From an uncultured Eggerthellaceae bacterium (GTDB lineage: Bacteria > Actinomycetota > Coriobacteriia > Coriobacteriales > Eggerthellaceae), in NCBI GenBank assembly GCA_934668515.1, contig CAKUNS010000003.1:1-64000 (forward strand): a stretch of 64,000 nt of DNA, given 5' to 3'. Under the pieces are notes generated by a model, which was not told the origin of the DNA, made no database searches, and saw only the letters and a program-made list of their open reading frames with translations. Numbering within the stretch: the first letter of the stretch is position 1; every line of letters starts with the position of its first letter. Positions 13,667-22,179 of the stretch are shown piece after piece. Made by a program: the position numbers and the translations under genes.

Positions 13667-15631
13667 TTAGCGGGCGACGGGTTTCTGGGGAACCTCGCAG
13701 TCGATGAAGTAAATGCGGTACCACATCAGGAACATGTAGATGATCCAGATCTTGCGGCTGTTGTCCTTCGCGCCCGATTTGTGCTGGTCAAGAAGAGCCA
13801 GCAACTCTTTCACATCGAAGAACTCCATTGCCTCGGTGCTGGTGAAGGCACGTTTGACCTGCGTATAGTACTTGTCCTCGCGAAGCCATGCCACTACCGG
13901 CGTGGGGAAGCCCAGCTTCTCCTTCTGCGCCCAATCGCGCGGGATCGCGCGCTCGGAGGCCTGACGGAGCGTCAGCTTGGTTTGCTCTTCGCTGACTTTC
14001 TGAGACGTGGGGATGGTGGCCGAAAGCTCGAACACCTTCTTATCCAAGAAGGGCACGCGGCTTTCCAGCGAATGAGCCATCGACATCTTGTCGGTTTTCA
14101 GCAGGATATCGCCCACCAGCCAGAACCACAGGTCGACGTACTGCATGCGCGTGGTTTCGTCCAGGTCGGCGACCTCGGCGTACACAGGCGCGCACAGCTC
14201 CTGCGGCGTGGGCGTGTTTTGAGGAACATCGCGCATGATGCGGTCGCGCTCAGCCGGCGAGAACGCCACGCCATTGGCATTGGTATAGTACCAGTCCTCG
14301 ACGCGCTGGCTTGCACGCTCCAGGTAGTTGGCGCCGCGCACGCCCAGTTTGCGGGCAACTTTCGATGCGCCTTTCAGCAGGCCCTTCGGTGCCCAACCGA
14401 GCTTTGCATTGGCAAACGGCGTCTGGTAGATCTTATAGCCGCCGAAAAATTCGTCAGCGCCTTCACCGGAAAGAACGGCCTTGACCTTCTTCGCGGCGAT
14501 CTGATCGACGAAGTACAACGAAACGGCGCTGGGGTCGGCGGAGGGCTCGTCCATATGCCACTGGACGCGCTTCAGGCTCTCCCAGTACTCGTCTTCCTGA
14601 ATATGCTTGTAATCGTTCTGGATGCCCAGCTGATCGGCAAGTTCACGCGCCCACGAGATCTCATCGCGCTCGCCTTCGTACAGCGAGAAACCAACCGTGA
14701 ACGTGTGGATGTCAGGGTTCTCGCGGGCAAGGCAGGCAGCCATGTAGCTGGAGTCGATGCCGCTGGACAGGAAACTACCAACCTCGACGTCGGCCACGTT
14801 GTGATAGCGAACCGAATCGCGCATGGCGGCGTCGATGGCGTTGGCGGTCTCGCTTTCGGTGCGTTCCTTGTCGAAGTGATAAGTGGGCTGCCAGTAGCGG
14901 CGCTTCTCGATGCTGCCGTCGGCGTGGACGCGCATGCAGAAGCCCTGCTGCAACTTGAAGATGCCCTTGAAGAACGTTTCCTCGAGCGCCGAGAACTGAA
15001 AGCACAGGTACTGAGCCAGCGCCTCCCTGTTCAACTCGCGCTGATACGCGGGATGCTCGAGAATGCTCTTGATCTCGGAAGCGAAGATGAACTGTCCGTT
15101 GATCTGCGTGTAATAGAACGGTTTGATGCCGAAGAAGTCGCGCGCGCAGAACAGCTCGCGCTTGGCGCGATCCCAGATGGCGAACGCGAACATGCCGCGC
15201 AACTTGTCAAGCATGTCCTCGCCCCATGCAAGGTACGCGACAAGCAGAACCTCAGTGTCGGAGTTCTTTTTGAACGTCCAGCCTTCAGCCTCGAGCTGAG
15301 CGCGAAGGTCGCGGTAGTTGTAAATCTCGCCGTTGAAGACGATGACGTAGTCGCCCTTCGCATCCATCTCGGCAGGCGAGCCGCAGGGGTTGCCCTGAGC
15401 ATCGCGCGAAGGGGATGTGATCTGAGCGTCATGCTGGCCGGTGGAGCGAACCATCGGCTGGCTTCCGCCTTCAAGGTCGATAAGGGACAGACGGCGATGA
15501 CCTAATGCGATGCCATCGTCGATGTACTGGCCTTCGCCGTCGGGGCCGCGGTGCGCAATGATGTCGCACATGGCCTTCAGCGTGGGCATGTCCTGTTCAG
15601 TTGCCTGAGTGAATCCGCAGATGCCGCACAT
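13667..15631 (-). CDS. asnB: Glutamine-hydrolysing asparagine synthetase
   Basis: Converts aspartate to asparagine with glutamine and ATP. The N-terminal class II amidotransferase nucleophile is Cys2 (MCGICGF), followed by RHRGPDGEG-like and FNGEIYNY motifs. The synthetase domain has the PP-loop variant SSGIDSSYMA and SGEGADEFFGGYKIY. An insertion of about 20 residues (SPSRDAQGNPCGSPAEM region, near residues 72-92) separates parts of the glutaminase domain and is probably a surface loop. The ribosome site AAGGAGAAGCGC is strong. Confidence 0.95.
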   Translation of the reverse strand: MCGICGFTQATEQDMPTLKAMCDIIAHRGPDGEGQYIDDGIALGHRRLSLIDLEGGSQPMVRSTGQHDAQITSPSRDAQGNPCGSPAEMDAKGDYVIVFNGEIYNYRDLRAQLEAEGWTFKKNSDTEVLLVAYLAWGEDMLDKLRGMFAFAIWDRAKRELFCARDFFGIKPFYYTQINGQFIFASEIKSILEHPAYQRELNREALAQYLCFQFSALEETFFKGIFKLQQGFCMRVHADGSIEKRRYWQPTYHFDKERTESETANAIDAAMRDSVRYHNVADVEVGSFLSSGIDSSYMAACLARENPDIHTFTVGFSLYEGERDEISWARELADQLGIQNDYKHIQEDEYWESLKRVQWHMDEPSADPSAVSLYFVDQIAAKKVKAVLSGEGADEFFGGYKIYQTPFANAKLGWAPKGLLKGASKVARKLGVRGANYLERASQRVEDWYYTNANGVAFSPAERDRIMRDVPQNTPTPQELCAPVYAEVADLDETTRMQYVDLWFWLVGDILLKTDKMSMAHSLESRVPFLDKKVFELSATIPTSQKVSEEQTKLTLRQASERAIPRDWAQKEKLGFPTPVVAWLREDKYYTQVKRAFTSTEAMEFFDVKELLALLDQHKSGAKDNSRKIWIIYMFLMWYRIYFIDCEVPQKPVAR

Positions 15632-15694
15632 GCGCTTCTCCTTGGAACGATTTGGGTCAATTCTTCGATTACATCGAATAATTCATCGGATTCT

Positions 15695-15722
15695 GAAAAT
15701 GATATCCCACGACACGTCGTGG
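15695..15722 (-). terminator. Possible weak terminator after the truA transcript
   Basis: CCACGA-CGTG-TCGTGG hairpin (15707-15722) followed on the minus strand by GATATCATTTTC. The T-run is short and displaced, so this is a weak candidate. Confidence 0.3.
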
Positions 15723-15732
15723 CGGCGCCCCT

Positions 15733-15972
15733 CTAAGCCAAATGCGCAGCATTCACAGCATTAAGATGAGCGTCTTCGGTCTCGAACAAACAGAAACGCG
15801 TGTCTTCGCTTTCATGGAGCAGGCGAAACGTCGCCGCCGCACGCTGAAGCCGATCGCCACATGCGCCCCTGTCCTGAAGCACAGGGTCTGAGTAGCCGAT
15901 CTCGCCGCGCAGCCGAGCGCTTTCGGCAGATATCCGGCAACGGCGCTCGCGATACCTATCGCTGCGATTCAT
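15733..15972 (-). CDS. Possible small protein downstream of truA, unknown function
   Basis: A 79-residue frame starting at an ATG with GGGAGCAACG upstream and overlapping the last codons of truA by 17 nt. Codon use is like that of the neighbouring real genes, and the C-terminal half (RLQRAAATFRLLHESEDTRF and CLFETEDAHLNAVNAAHLA) reads like protein. No opposing gene lies over most of it. I recognise no family; it may be a real coupled gene or a chance frame. Confidence 0.42.
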   Translation of the reverse strand: MNRSDRYRERRCRISAESARLRGEIGYSDPVLQDRGACGDRLQRAAATFRLLHESEDTRFCLFETEDAHLNAVNAAHLA

Positions 15973-16858
15973 CGTTGCTCCCGGTCCAAAGCCTTTCGCC
16001 GTCGTAGTCGACGTTCCAGAACACCAAGCCGCATGCCGGCGCGCACTCCCCCGCCGCACGCCTGTCACAGGCTGCAAGCGCCGAGGAGATCCACGCCGCA
16101 TCACGCTGCCCACGGCCGACCATGACCAGCGATCCCATGATCGAGCGAACCATCGAATGCAGGAAGGCGTTGCCGATAATACGCATGACCAGCAGGTCTT
16201 CGCCGAATGCACGGTCGGTTGAAAACGAGATCTCGCTGACGAAACGATGCGTCGGCTTCCCCTCGGCCGAAACGGCCTTGCAGAAGCTTTTGAAATCATG
16301 CTCGCCGATAAGGTGCTGCGCCGCCTCGTTCATGGCATCCACGTCAAGCTCGCCGGGAACGTACCAAACGAAATCGCGCGAGAACACCGGCGGCATGTCG
16401 CCCTGTGCGATGAAGTAGCGGTACTCGCGGGAAACGGCATCGAAACGCGCGGAAAAACCTTGCGGACGTTCCTGTGCGTCACACACGACCACGTCATCGT
16501 GCGTGAGCGCGTTCAGTGAACGGCGCACGCGCCGAAGCTCGCGACCTTCAAGATCGGACGCAGGAACGACGAAACTGACCACCTGGCCACGCGCGTGAAC
16601 GCCGGCATCAGTACGGCCGGCGCACGTGGTTTCGATCGGGTGACGGAATACCAGTTCAAGAGCGTGTTCGAGCTCGCCCTGAACGGTAAGCTGCCCTGGT
16701 TGCTTGGCATACCCCGAAAACGACGCGCCGCGATACCCCACGGTAAGAGACAGGGTGCAAAGCTCATCACCTGCCATGGGCGCTATTCCATGGACATCGC
16801 CCACAGCAGGTGTGTTCCCCTGCGCGGCGGTATCGATCATGTTGTCTTTCGTGTTCAT
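15956..16858 (-). CDS. truA: tRNA pseudouridine(38-40) synthase TruA
   Basis: Isomerises uridines 38-40 in the tRNA anticodon arm. The catalytic Asp is in CAGRTDAGVHARGQV, with the family motifs VGYRGASFSGYAKQPG near the start and FLHSMVRSIMGSLVMVG in the C-terminal half. I start at 16858, 2 nt after the dnaE stop, because the longer frame lies inside dnaE and has no TruA-like sequence. About 33 residues precede the conserved core, so an internal start (MAGDELC) is possible. Confidence 0.92.
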   Translation of the reverse strand: MNTKDNMIDTAAQGNTPAVGDVHGIAPMAGDELCTLSLTVGYRGASFSGYAKQPGQLTVQGELEHALELVFRHPIETTCAGRTDAGVHARGQVVSFVVPASDLEGRELRRVRRSLNALTHDDVVVCDAQERPQGFSARFDAVSREYRYFIAQGDMPPVFSRDFVWYVPGELDVDAMNEAAQHLIGEHDFKSFCKAVSAEGKPTHRFVSEISFSTDRAFGEDLLVMRIIGNAFLHSMVRSIMGSLVMVGRGQRDAAWISSALAACDRRAAGECAPACGLVFWNVDYDGERLWTGSNDESQR

Positions 16859-16860
16859 GA

Positions 16861-19800
16861 CTACCACACCGGATGCCCGAACAGGTCTTGAATCTCGGAG
16901 CGCATGATGGAATTGCGCGAGTCGACGCTCACGGGCAACTCGGCACGGAACTTGCGTCCGTCGCTTTGCTGCACGAACAGCACCACGCAATCGCGCCCGG
17001 GGTACGATTGAAGGATGCGGTTCAGCTGCTGAATGCGCGTCTGGCTGAACTCGCATGCAGGCACGCGAAGCTCAAGGTTCGACGGGCGTGCGTCCTCTTC
17101 GGTTAGCTCAACGCGCTCGATTTCGTACGCGATGATCTGGTTGCCGCGCTCGCCATGCTCGAACTTGCCCTTCACCTTGACCACTTCGTCCTCGGCGATG
17201 CACTCGCTGAAGTCGTCGTATTTGAAGGTGATGCACTCCACCGAGCCCGTCGTGTCCTCAAGCGTGAACGTGGCCATACGCGTGCCGCGCTTGGTGGGCT
17301 TGGTGACGACGCCCGAGATCATGCCCACGAACGTGGCGCTCTTGATGTCACGGTCGCGGTCGGCCAAGTCACCGATCGAGTACTTGGTCAAGCCCGCGAT
17401 GAATCCTTCATACGGGCGAAGCGGATGGTCCGAGACGTAGATCTTCATGATCTCCTTCTCGAAGGCAAGAAGCTGACGCTTGGGCCATTCGACCCCGTCA
17501 GGTGCCGGAACCTCCTCCTCGAAACCCGAATCGTCATCGTCGGCGAACATGTCGAACATGCTGACCTGGCCCTTGTCGCGGTCGCGCTGACGCTTCGCGG
17601 CCCCTTCAAGAAGCGGGGTCTCGTCCACGAAGTACATCAGCTGCTTGCGCGTGTACCCCGTCGAATCGAACGCACCGCCCTTGATAAGCGCTTCAAGCGT
17701 CTTGCGGTTATAGCACTTGGCATCCAGACGGTTCACGAAGTCGTGCAGCGACGTGTACGGGCCGTTGGCCTCGCGCTCGGCAATGATGGCGTCGGCAACC
17801 GCCTGGCCAACGCCGCGCACGCCAACCAGACCGAAGCGGATGTCGCCGTTGATAGGCGTGAACTCGGCCTTCGACGAATTGACGTCGGGCGGCAAGACCT
17901 TGATGCCCGACTTCGTGCAGCTTGCGATATAGCGGACCAGTTTGTCGGTTGCGCCCATGTAGCTGGAAAGAACCGCCGACATGTATTCCGCCGGATAATG
18001 CGCTTTCAGGTATGCCGTGCGCATGACCAACAGGGCATACGCAGCAGAATGCGACTTATTGAATGCGTACTTTGCGAATTTCTCGGCGTCGTTCCAGATC
18101 TCTTTGGCAATTTCAAGCGAGTAGCCGTTCTCGACCGCGCCGTTGTTCCAGTCATCCTGAAGCAGGCGCATGATGTCAAGTTTCTTCTTACCCATTGCCT
18201 TACGTAGCTTGTCTGCCTTGCCGGCCGAAAAGCCGCTCATGACCATGGACACCTGCATGATCTGCTCTTGGTAGACCATGGTGCCGTACGTTTCCTCAAG
18301 AACGGGGCGAAGACGCTCGTCGTAATAGTGAACAGGCGTTTTACCTTGAACAACCTTGACGTAATCCTCGACCATGCCGGACTCCAACGGGCCCGGGCGA
18401 TTAAGCGCGATCGAAGCGACGACGTCCGAGAATCGCTGCGGCGGGATCTGAACGAACAGACTGACGTACAGGCCGCCCTCAACCTGGAACAAGCCGTCCA
18501 TGTTCATGACCTGACCGCGGTTGCGAAGCTCGCCGCGCATCAACGCGAAAGCGCGATCGTCTTCAATGGGGATTTCCTCGGGCACGATATGCGCGCCCGT
18601 GGTCTCCTCGATGTTCAAGCATGCGCGCGAAAGCACGCCCAACGTACGTAGACCAAGGAAGTCCATCTTCAGAAGGCCCAGCGTAGGCGTGTAGTGGCCG
18701 TCGTACTGCGTGATGATGCCGCCGCCCTTGGTATCGCGCTTCATGGCAACGTGGTCGCTCATCGGGTCGCGGCAGATGATGGTGGCACATGCATGAACGC
18801 CTTCGCCGCGCAGGTGGCCCTCGATGCCCAATGCGGCGTCGATGACGCGCTTGACGTCTTCCTCGGTGTCGTATGCCTTCTTCAGGTCGATATTCTCGGA
18901 GAGCGCCTTGTCGATGGTGATGCCCAGCTCGTCGCCGACCATCTTGCAGATACGGTCGCCCACGCCGTAGGGATAGTCAAGCACGCGCGCGGCGTCGCGG
19001 ATGGCGTTCTTCGCCTGCAGCTTGCCGAAGGTGATAACACCCGCAACATGGTCTTCGCCATAGAACTCGCGAATGTGCTCGATGACGTCCTGACGATGTT
19101 GGTCGTCGAAGTCGACATCGATATCGGGCATCTCCACGCGTTCGGGGTTCAAGAAGCGTTCGAACATCAGGCCGTTCTTGATGGGGTCGAGGTCGGTGAT
19201 GCCCATGGCATACGTGCACAACGAACCAGCAGCCGAACCTCGGCCCGGGCCGACGCCGATGCCATGCTCGCGCGCCCAGCGGATGTATTCCTGAACGATC
19301 AGGAAGTATGCCGGGAAGCCCTGTTGGACGATGATGTCCGCTTCGTATTCGTACTGCTCTTTGACGGACTTCTCTTTGCCGGTGTTGTCGGCGATGGTGA
19401 CGTTGCGCCAATCGGGGCCATAACGATGCTCGAGGCCCTTCTCGCATTCCTCACGGAACAGCATCTCCTCGGTATAACCCTCGGGTAACGGGAATCGCGG
19501 CAAGATCTCGTCGCGTTCAAGTTCGACGTTGCACTTCTCTGCCAGCTCGACGGTGTTGTCGCACGCCTCGGGGAAGTCCCTGAAGGCCTCGCGCATCTCG
19601 TCCTCGGTCTTCATATAGAACTCGTCGTTCGGGAAACGCATACGCTTCTCTTCGTTCACCTTCGAACCGGTGCCGATGCACAGCAGAACGTCGTGCGCCT
19701 GAGCGTCCTCGCGAACAAGGTAATGGAAGTCGTTGGTGGCGATGGTTTTCGCGCCGATAGCCTGGGCCACGCGATTGAGTTCGTGATTGAGCTGGGTCTG

Positions 19801-20370
19801 CGTAAGACCACCGTCGGTCATGATGCTCTGGTTCTGAAGTTCGATGTAAAAGTCGCCGTCGTCAAAGCAGGCCGCAAGTTTGCGCGCCCATTCAACTGCG
19901 CCGTCGAAATCTCGGTTGTCCAGGTACTTCGGGATGATGCCCGCGATGCAAGCCGACGAGCCGATGATGCCCTTGCCGTACTTCTGCAGCATCGCATACG
20001 TGGTACGGGGCTTGTAGTAGAAGTTGTCCACGTGCGATTCACTGACCAACTTCAGCAAATTATGGTAGCCCTCGTTGGTCTTCGCCAGAAGAAGCAAGTG
20101 GTAGAGCTTTGGTTTTCCGTCGCGACGAAGCTCGTCGTCGGTGGTGAAATAAACCTCACAGCCATAGATGGGCTTGACGTGCTTGCCCGTTTCCTTTTCG
20201 ACCTGCTCGCACGCCTCGCACAACTCGGGCACACCCGACATGACGCCGTGATCGGTGATGGCAACGGCGGGCATGTCCAGCTCAGCCGCTCGTTTCACCA
20301 TGTCTTTGACGTGCGTCATGCCGTCAAGCAGGGAGTACTCCGTGTGATTATGCAGATGAACGAATGCCAT
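16861..20370 (-). CDS. dnaE: DNA polymerase III alpha subunit
   Basis: Replicative polymerase of 1169 residues. The N-terminal PHP domain is seen at HLHNHTEYSLLDG and AITDHGVMSG. The palm carries GRGSAAGSLCTYAMGIT and the catalytic aspartates in PDIDVDFDDQHR, with a third acidic region at LLKMDFLGLRTL. The helix-hairpin-helix region and an OB fold (SATFVGMISGVVTKPTKRGT) follow. No PolC-type exonuclease insert is present. A GGCGGAACAGC ribosome site precedes the ATG. truA follows almost without a gap. Confidence 0.97.
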   Translation of the reverse strand: MAFVHLHNHTEYSLLDGMTHVKDMVKRAAELDMPAVAITDHGVMSGVPELCEACEQVEKETGKHVKPIYGCEVYFTTDDELRRDGKPKLYHLLLLAKTNEGYHNLLKLVSESHVDNFYYKPRTTYAMLQKYGKGIIGSSACIAGIIPKYLDNRDFDGAVEWARKLAACFDDGDFYIELQNQSIMTDGGLTQTQLNHELNRVAQAIGAKTIATNDFHYLVREDAQAHDVLLCIGTGSKVNEEKRMRFPNDEFYMKTEDEMREAFRDFPEACDNTVELAEKCNVELERDEILPRFPLPEGYTEEMLFREECEKGLEHRYGPDWRNVTIADNTGKEKSVKEQYEYEADIIVQQGFPAYFLIVQEYIRWAREHGIGVGPGRGSAAGSLCTYAMGITDLDPIKNGLMFERFLNPERVEMPDIDVDFDDQHRQDVIEHIREFYGEDHVAGVITFGKLQAKNAIRDAARVLDYPYGVGDRICKMVGDELGITIDKALSENIDLKKAYDTEEDVKRVIDAALGIEGHLRGEGVHACATIICRDPMSDHVAMKRDTKGGGIITQYDGHYTPTLGLLKMDFLGLRTLGVLSRACLNIEETTGAHIVPEEIPIEDDRAFALMRGELRNRGQVMNMDGLFQVEGGLYVSLFVQIPPQRFSDVVASIALNRPGPLESGMVEDYVKVVQGKTPVHYYDERLRPVLEETYGTMVYQEQIMQVSMVMSGFSAGKADKLRKAMGKKKLDIMRLLQDDWNNGAVENGYSLEIAKEIWNDAEKFAKYAFNKSHSAAYALLVMRTAYLKAHYPAEYMSAVLSSYMGATDKLVRYIASCTKSGIKVLPPDVNSSKAEFTPINGDIRFGLVGVRGVGQAVADAIIAEREANGPYTSLHDFVNRLDAKCYNRKTLEALIKGGAFDSTGYTRKQLMYFVDETPLLEGAAKRQRDRDKGQVSMFDMFADDDDSGFEEEVPAPDGVEWPKRQLLAFEKEIMKIYVSDHPLRPYEGFIAGLTKYSIGDLADRDRDIKSATFVGMISGVVTKPTKRGTRMATFTLEDTTGSVECITFKYDDFSECIAEDEVVKVKGKFEHGERGNQIIAYEIERVELTEEDARPSNLELRVPACEFSQTRIQQLNRILQSYPGRDCVVLFVQQSDGRKFRAELPVSVDSRNSIMRSEIQDLFGHPVW

Positions 20371-20476
20371 GCTGTTCCGCCTTAGTACCGAGTCGAATCT
20401 TGCTTATCTTTAACGTATTGAACCCATCAATCTTACCAGCGTCCAACAGATTGCGACACGAACATACAGTGGAGTT

Positions 20477-20505
20477 TTTAAACATGTGGTAGCCTTCCCT
20501 ATAAC
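20477..20505 (+). promoter_or_regulatory. Promoter of the LRR protein gene
   Basis: TTTAAA (20477-20482), a 17-bp spacer and TATAAC (20500-20505), about 17 bp before the start codon, with GAGAGG as ribosome site in between. The transcript would have a very short leader. Confidence 0.55.
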
Positions 20506-20521
20506 GAAAGAGAGGACGACC

Positions 20522-21469
20522 ATGGCAGAGTTCAGGATCTCGCTTGACAAATGTGTTGACGACGAAGACGAATGCGTGGTGGTGCCCGAAGGCATAAGCG
20601 TCATTGGCGAAGAGGCATTCGTGAACAAGCGTCGACTAAAGGAAGTCATCCTTCCCGAAGGCGTCACCGAGATTCGCGCGCGTGCGTTTTCGGGCTGCAC
20701 GAACCTGGTTCGCGTCAGCATTCCTTCCACCGTGCGCGTCGTCGAAAAGGAAGTGTTCCGCGGCTGTTGGCGCCTTGAAGAAGCGATCATTCCCGAAGGC
20801 GTGACCGAGCTTCCCGAACGTGTTTTCATCCGGTGCAGGCGCCTTGCGCATGTTGAGCTTCCAAGCACGCTGCAGTCCATCGGCATGCAGTGCTTTAGGC
20901 ACTGCGTCGATCTGAAGGACGTCAAGCTCCCCGCAGGAATCACAACAATCGAAGATGGCGTCTTCCAGGACTGCTTGAGCATCGATACGTTGAATTTGCC
21001 CGAAAGCGTTACCGAGATCGGCAACGACGCCTTTGGGAACTGTCCCGAGCTTACGCGAATGGAGCTGCCGAGTGACCTGATGTGGATCGGGCAGCGCGCA
21101 TTCAAGGACTGCGCGAAACTTTCCGAGATCACCCTGCCCGAAGCTGTTCGCTCAATTGAAGAAGAAACCTTCATGGGCTGCAAATCGCTTCAAGCGGTTA
21201 ATCTTACCGACAACGTCGAATTTGTCGACGTGCGCGCCTTTCGCAACTGCCCCGGTATCGACGCCGATATTGTCACCAACCCTGACGCCGAGATCGCACC
21301 TGACGCTTTCGACCCGAAGCCAGAACCGAGTCTTGAAGAGGATGCGGCTTACACTGAATCCGAAGCGCCTGAAACGAGCGATCCATCCGACGACCCCAAC
21401 GTTGGAGAAAAGGGCGCTTCAATCCCGACAGAAACCGAACCTTTCTCCCCTGCGCACGAATACATCTAA
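20522..21469 (+). CDS. BspA-type leucine-rich-repeat protein (LRR_5), probably cytosolic
   Basis: About nine repeats of 23 residues with the BspA/TpLRR pattern (for example LPEGVTEIRARAFSGCTNL and LPESVTEIGNDAFGNCPEL) run from residue 20 to about 255, followed by an acidic, Pro/Ser/Thr-rich tail of about 60 residues. In this family such repeats usually sit on secreted or surface proteins. Here there is no signal peptide, no membrane segment and no sorting motif. The start at 20522 is set by GAGAGGACGACC. It is a monocistronic plus-strand gene. Binding partner unknown. Confidence 0.88.
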   Translation: MAEFRISLDKCVDDEDECVVVPEGISVIGEEAFVNKRRLKEVILPEGVTEIRARAFSGCTNLVRVSIPSTVRVVEKEVFRGCWRLEEAIIPEGVTELPERVFIRCRRLAHVELPSTLQSIGMQCFRHCVDLKDVKLPAGITTIEDGVFQDCLSIDTLNLPESVTEIGNDAFGNCPELTRMELPSDLMWIGQRAFKDCAKLSEITLPEAVRSIEEETFMGCKSLQAVNLTDNVEFVDVRAFRNCPGIDADIVTNPDAEIAPDAFDPKPEPSLEEDAAYTESEAPETSDPSDDPNVGEKGASIPTETEPFSPAHEYI

Positions 21470-21508
21470 GCGCACTCGAGCACTCAACGTTTTCACGTAG
21501 CGCAAACC

Positions 21509-21550
21509 AAGCCCTCGACCCGCCACCATGGGACGAGGGTTTCCTTTTGC
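21509..21550 (+). terminator. Terminator after the LRR gene
   Basis: CCCTCG (21512-21517) pairs with CGAGGG (21534-21539), followed by TTTTCCTTTT. The loop is long (16 nt) but the T-run supports termination. Confidence 0.6.
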
Positions 21551-21666
21551 CCCATAAGCCCCTATAACCCTAGGCCGGAAGAGGAATTGAGCTGTGTCAG
21601 CGCCCATTTTCAGGACATACTGTTTGTCCTAGAAGCACCAAATCCAAGCCGAACTCAAACGAGGCA

Positions 21667-21700
21667 TAAAAAACGAGGCACAGCTTGCGCTGCGCCTCGT
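21667..21700 (-). terminator. Terminator of the ATP synthase operon
   Basis: On the minus strand ACGAGGCGCAGC pairs with GCTGTGCCTCGT across a GCAA tetraloop, followed by six T residues. It lies about 26 nt after the atpC stop. Confidence 0.92.
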
Positions 21701-21726
21701 AATGAATTGCGGTATCCCCGTAGAAG

Positions 21727-22179
21727 CTATTGGATAACGCCCTCGGTCTTGGCCTTGACCTTAGTCTCGTACCAACCAAGGCAAAGCTTCATGGTCTGCA
21801 GGGAGGTCTCGAAGAAAGGGTCTTCGAGCTCGCCGCTTTCCTTAGCTTCAGCCTCTGCGATGTCGGCCTTGAGGGCCTCGATCTTGGCCTGAACCTCGTC
21901 GACGTCGATGCTATCCAACGAGCAACCGAAACGCGGAAGAACGGACAGGTGGTTGTTGAGCACCTGCGTGAAGCCGCCGGAAATGAGGAATTCCTTACGC
22001 TCATTTCCATCCGGATCGAGCCAAAGCGTCAACTTCCCCGTGCGGTTCATGCCCACGAAATTCTCATGGTTGCTGAGAACGCCCATGTAGCCGATAGAAC
22101 CGGGAATGTTGGCGTAATCGATCTCGCCGGAAAACAGCTCCCGCGTTGGAATAGCCACTACGCAACGATACTTAGGCAT
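21727..22179 (-). CDS. atpC: ATP synthase F1 epsilon subunit
   Basis: The central-stalk subunit with an N-terminal beta-sandwich (CVVAIPTRELFSGEIDYANIPG, GYMGVLSNHENFVGM) and a C-terminal helical hairpin (about residues 92-140). The sandwich contains the family motif ISGGFTQVLNNHLSVL. The ATG overlaps the atpD stop by 8 nt (ATGCCTAA). Length (150) is slightly above average because of an extended helical tail. Confidence 0.94.
   Translation of the reverse strand: MPKYRCVVAIPTRELFSGEIDYANIPGSIGYMGVLSNHENFVGMNRTGKLTLWLDPDGNERKEFLISGGFTQVLNNHLSVLPRFGCSLDSIDVDEVQAKIEALKADIAEAEAKESGELEDPFFETSLQTMKLCLGWYETKVKAKTEGVIQ

Noticed and set aside
13502..15505. A 667-codon plus-strand frame over asnB
   Set aside because: Antisense shadow of asnB; the minus-strand protein has Cys2 and PP-loop motifs.
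16858..17056. Longer truA with 66 extra N-terminal residues
   Set aside because: The extra part lies inside dnaE, is Arg/Ala-rich and has no TruA similarity; the start beside the dnaE stop is better.
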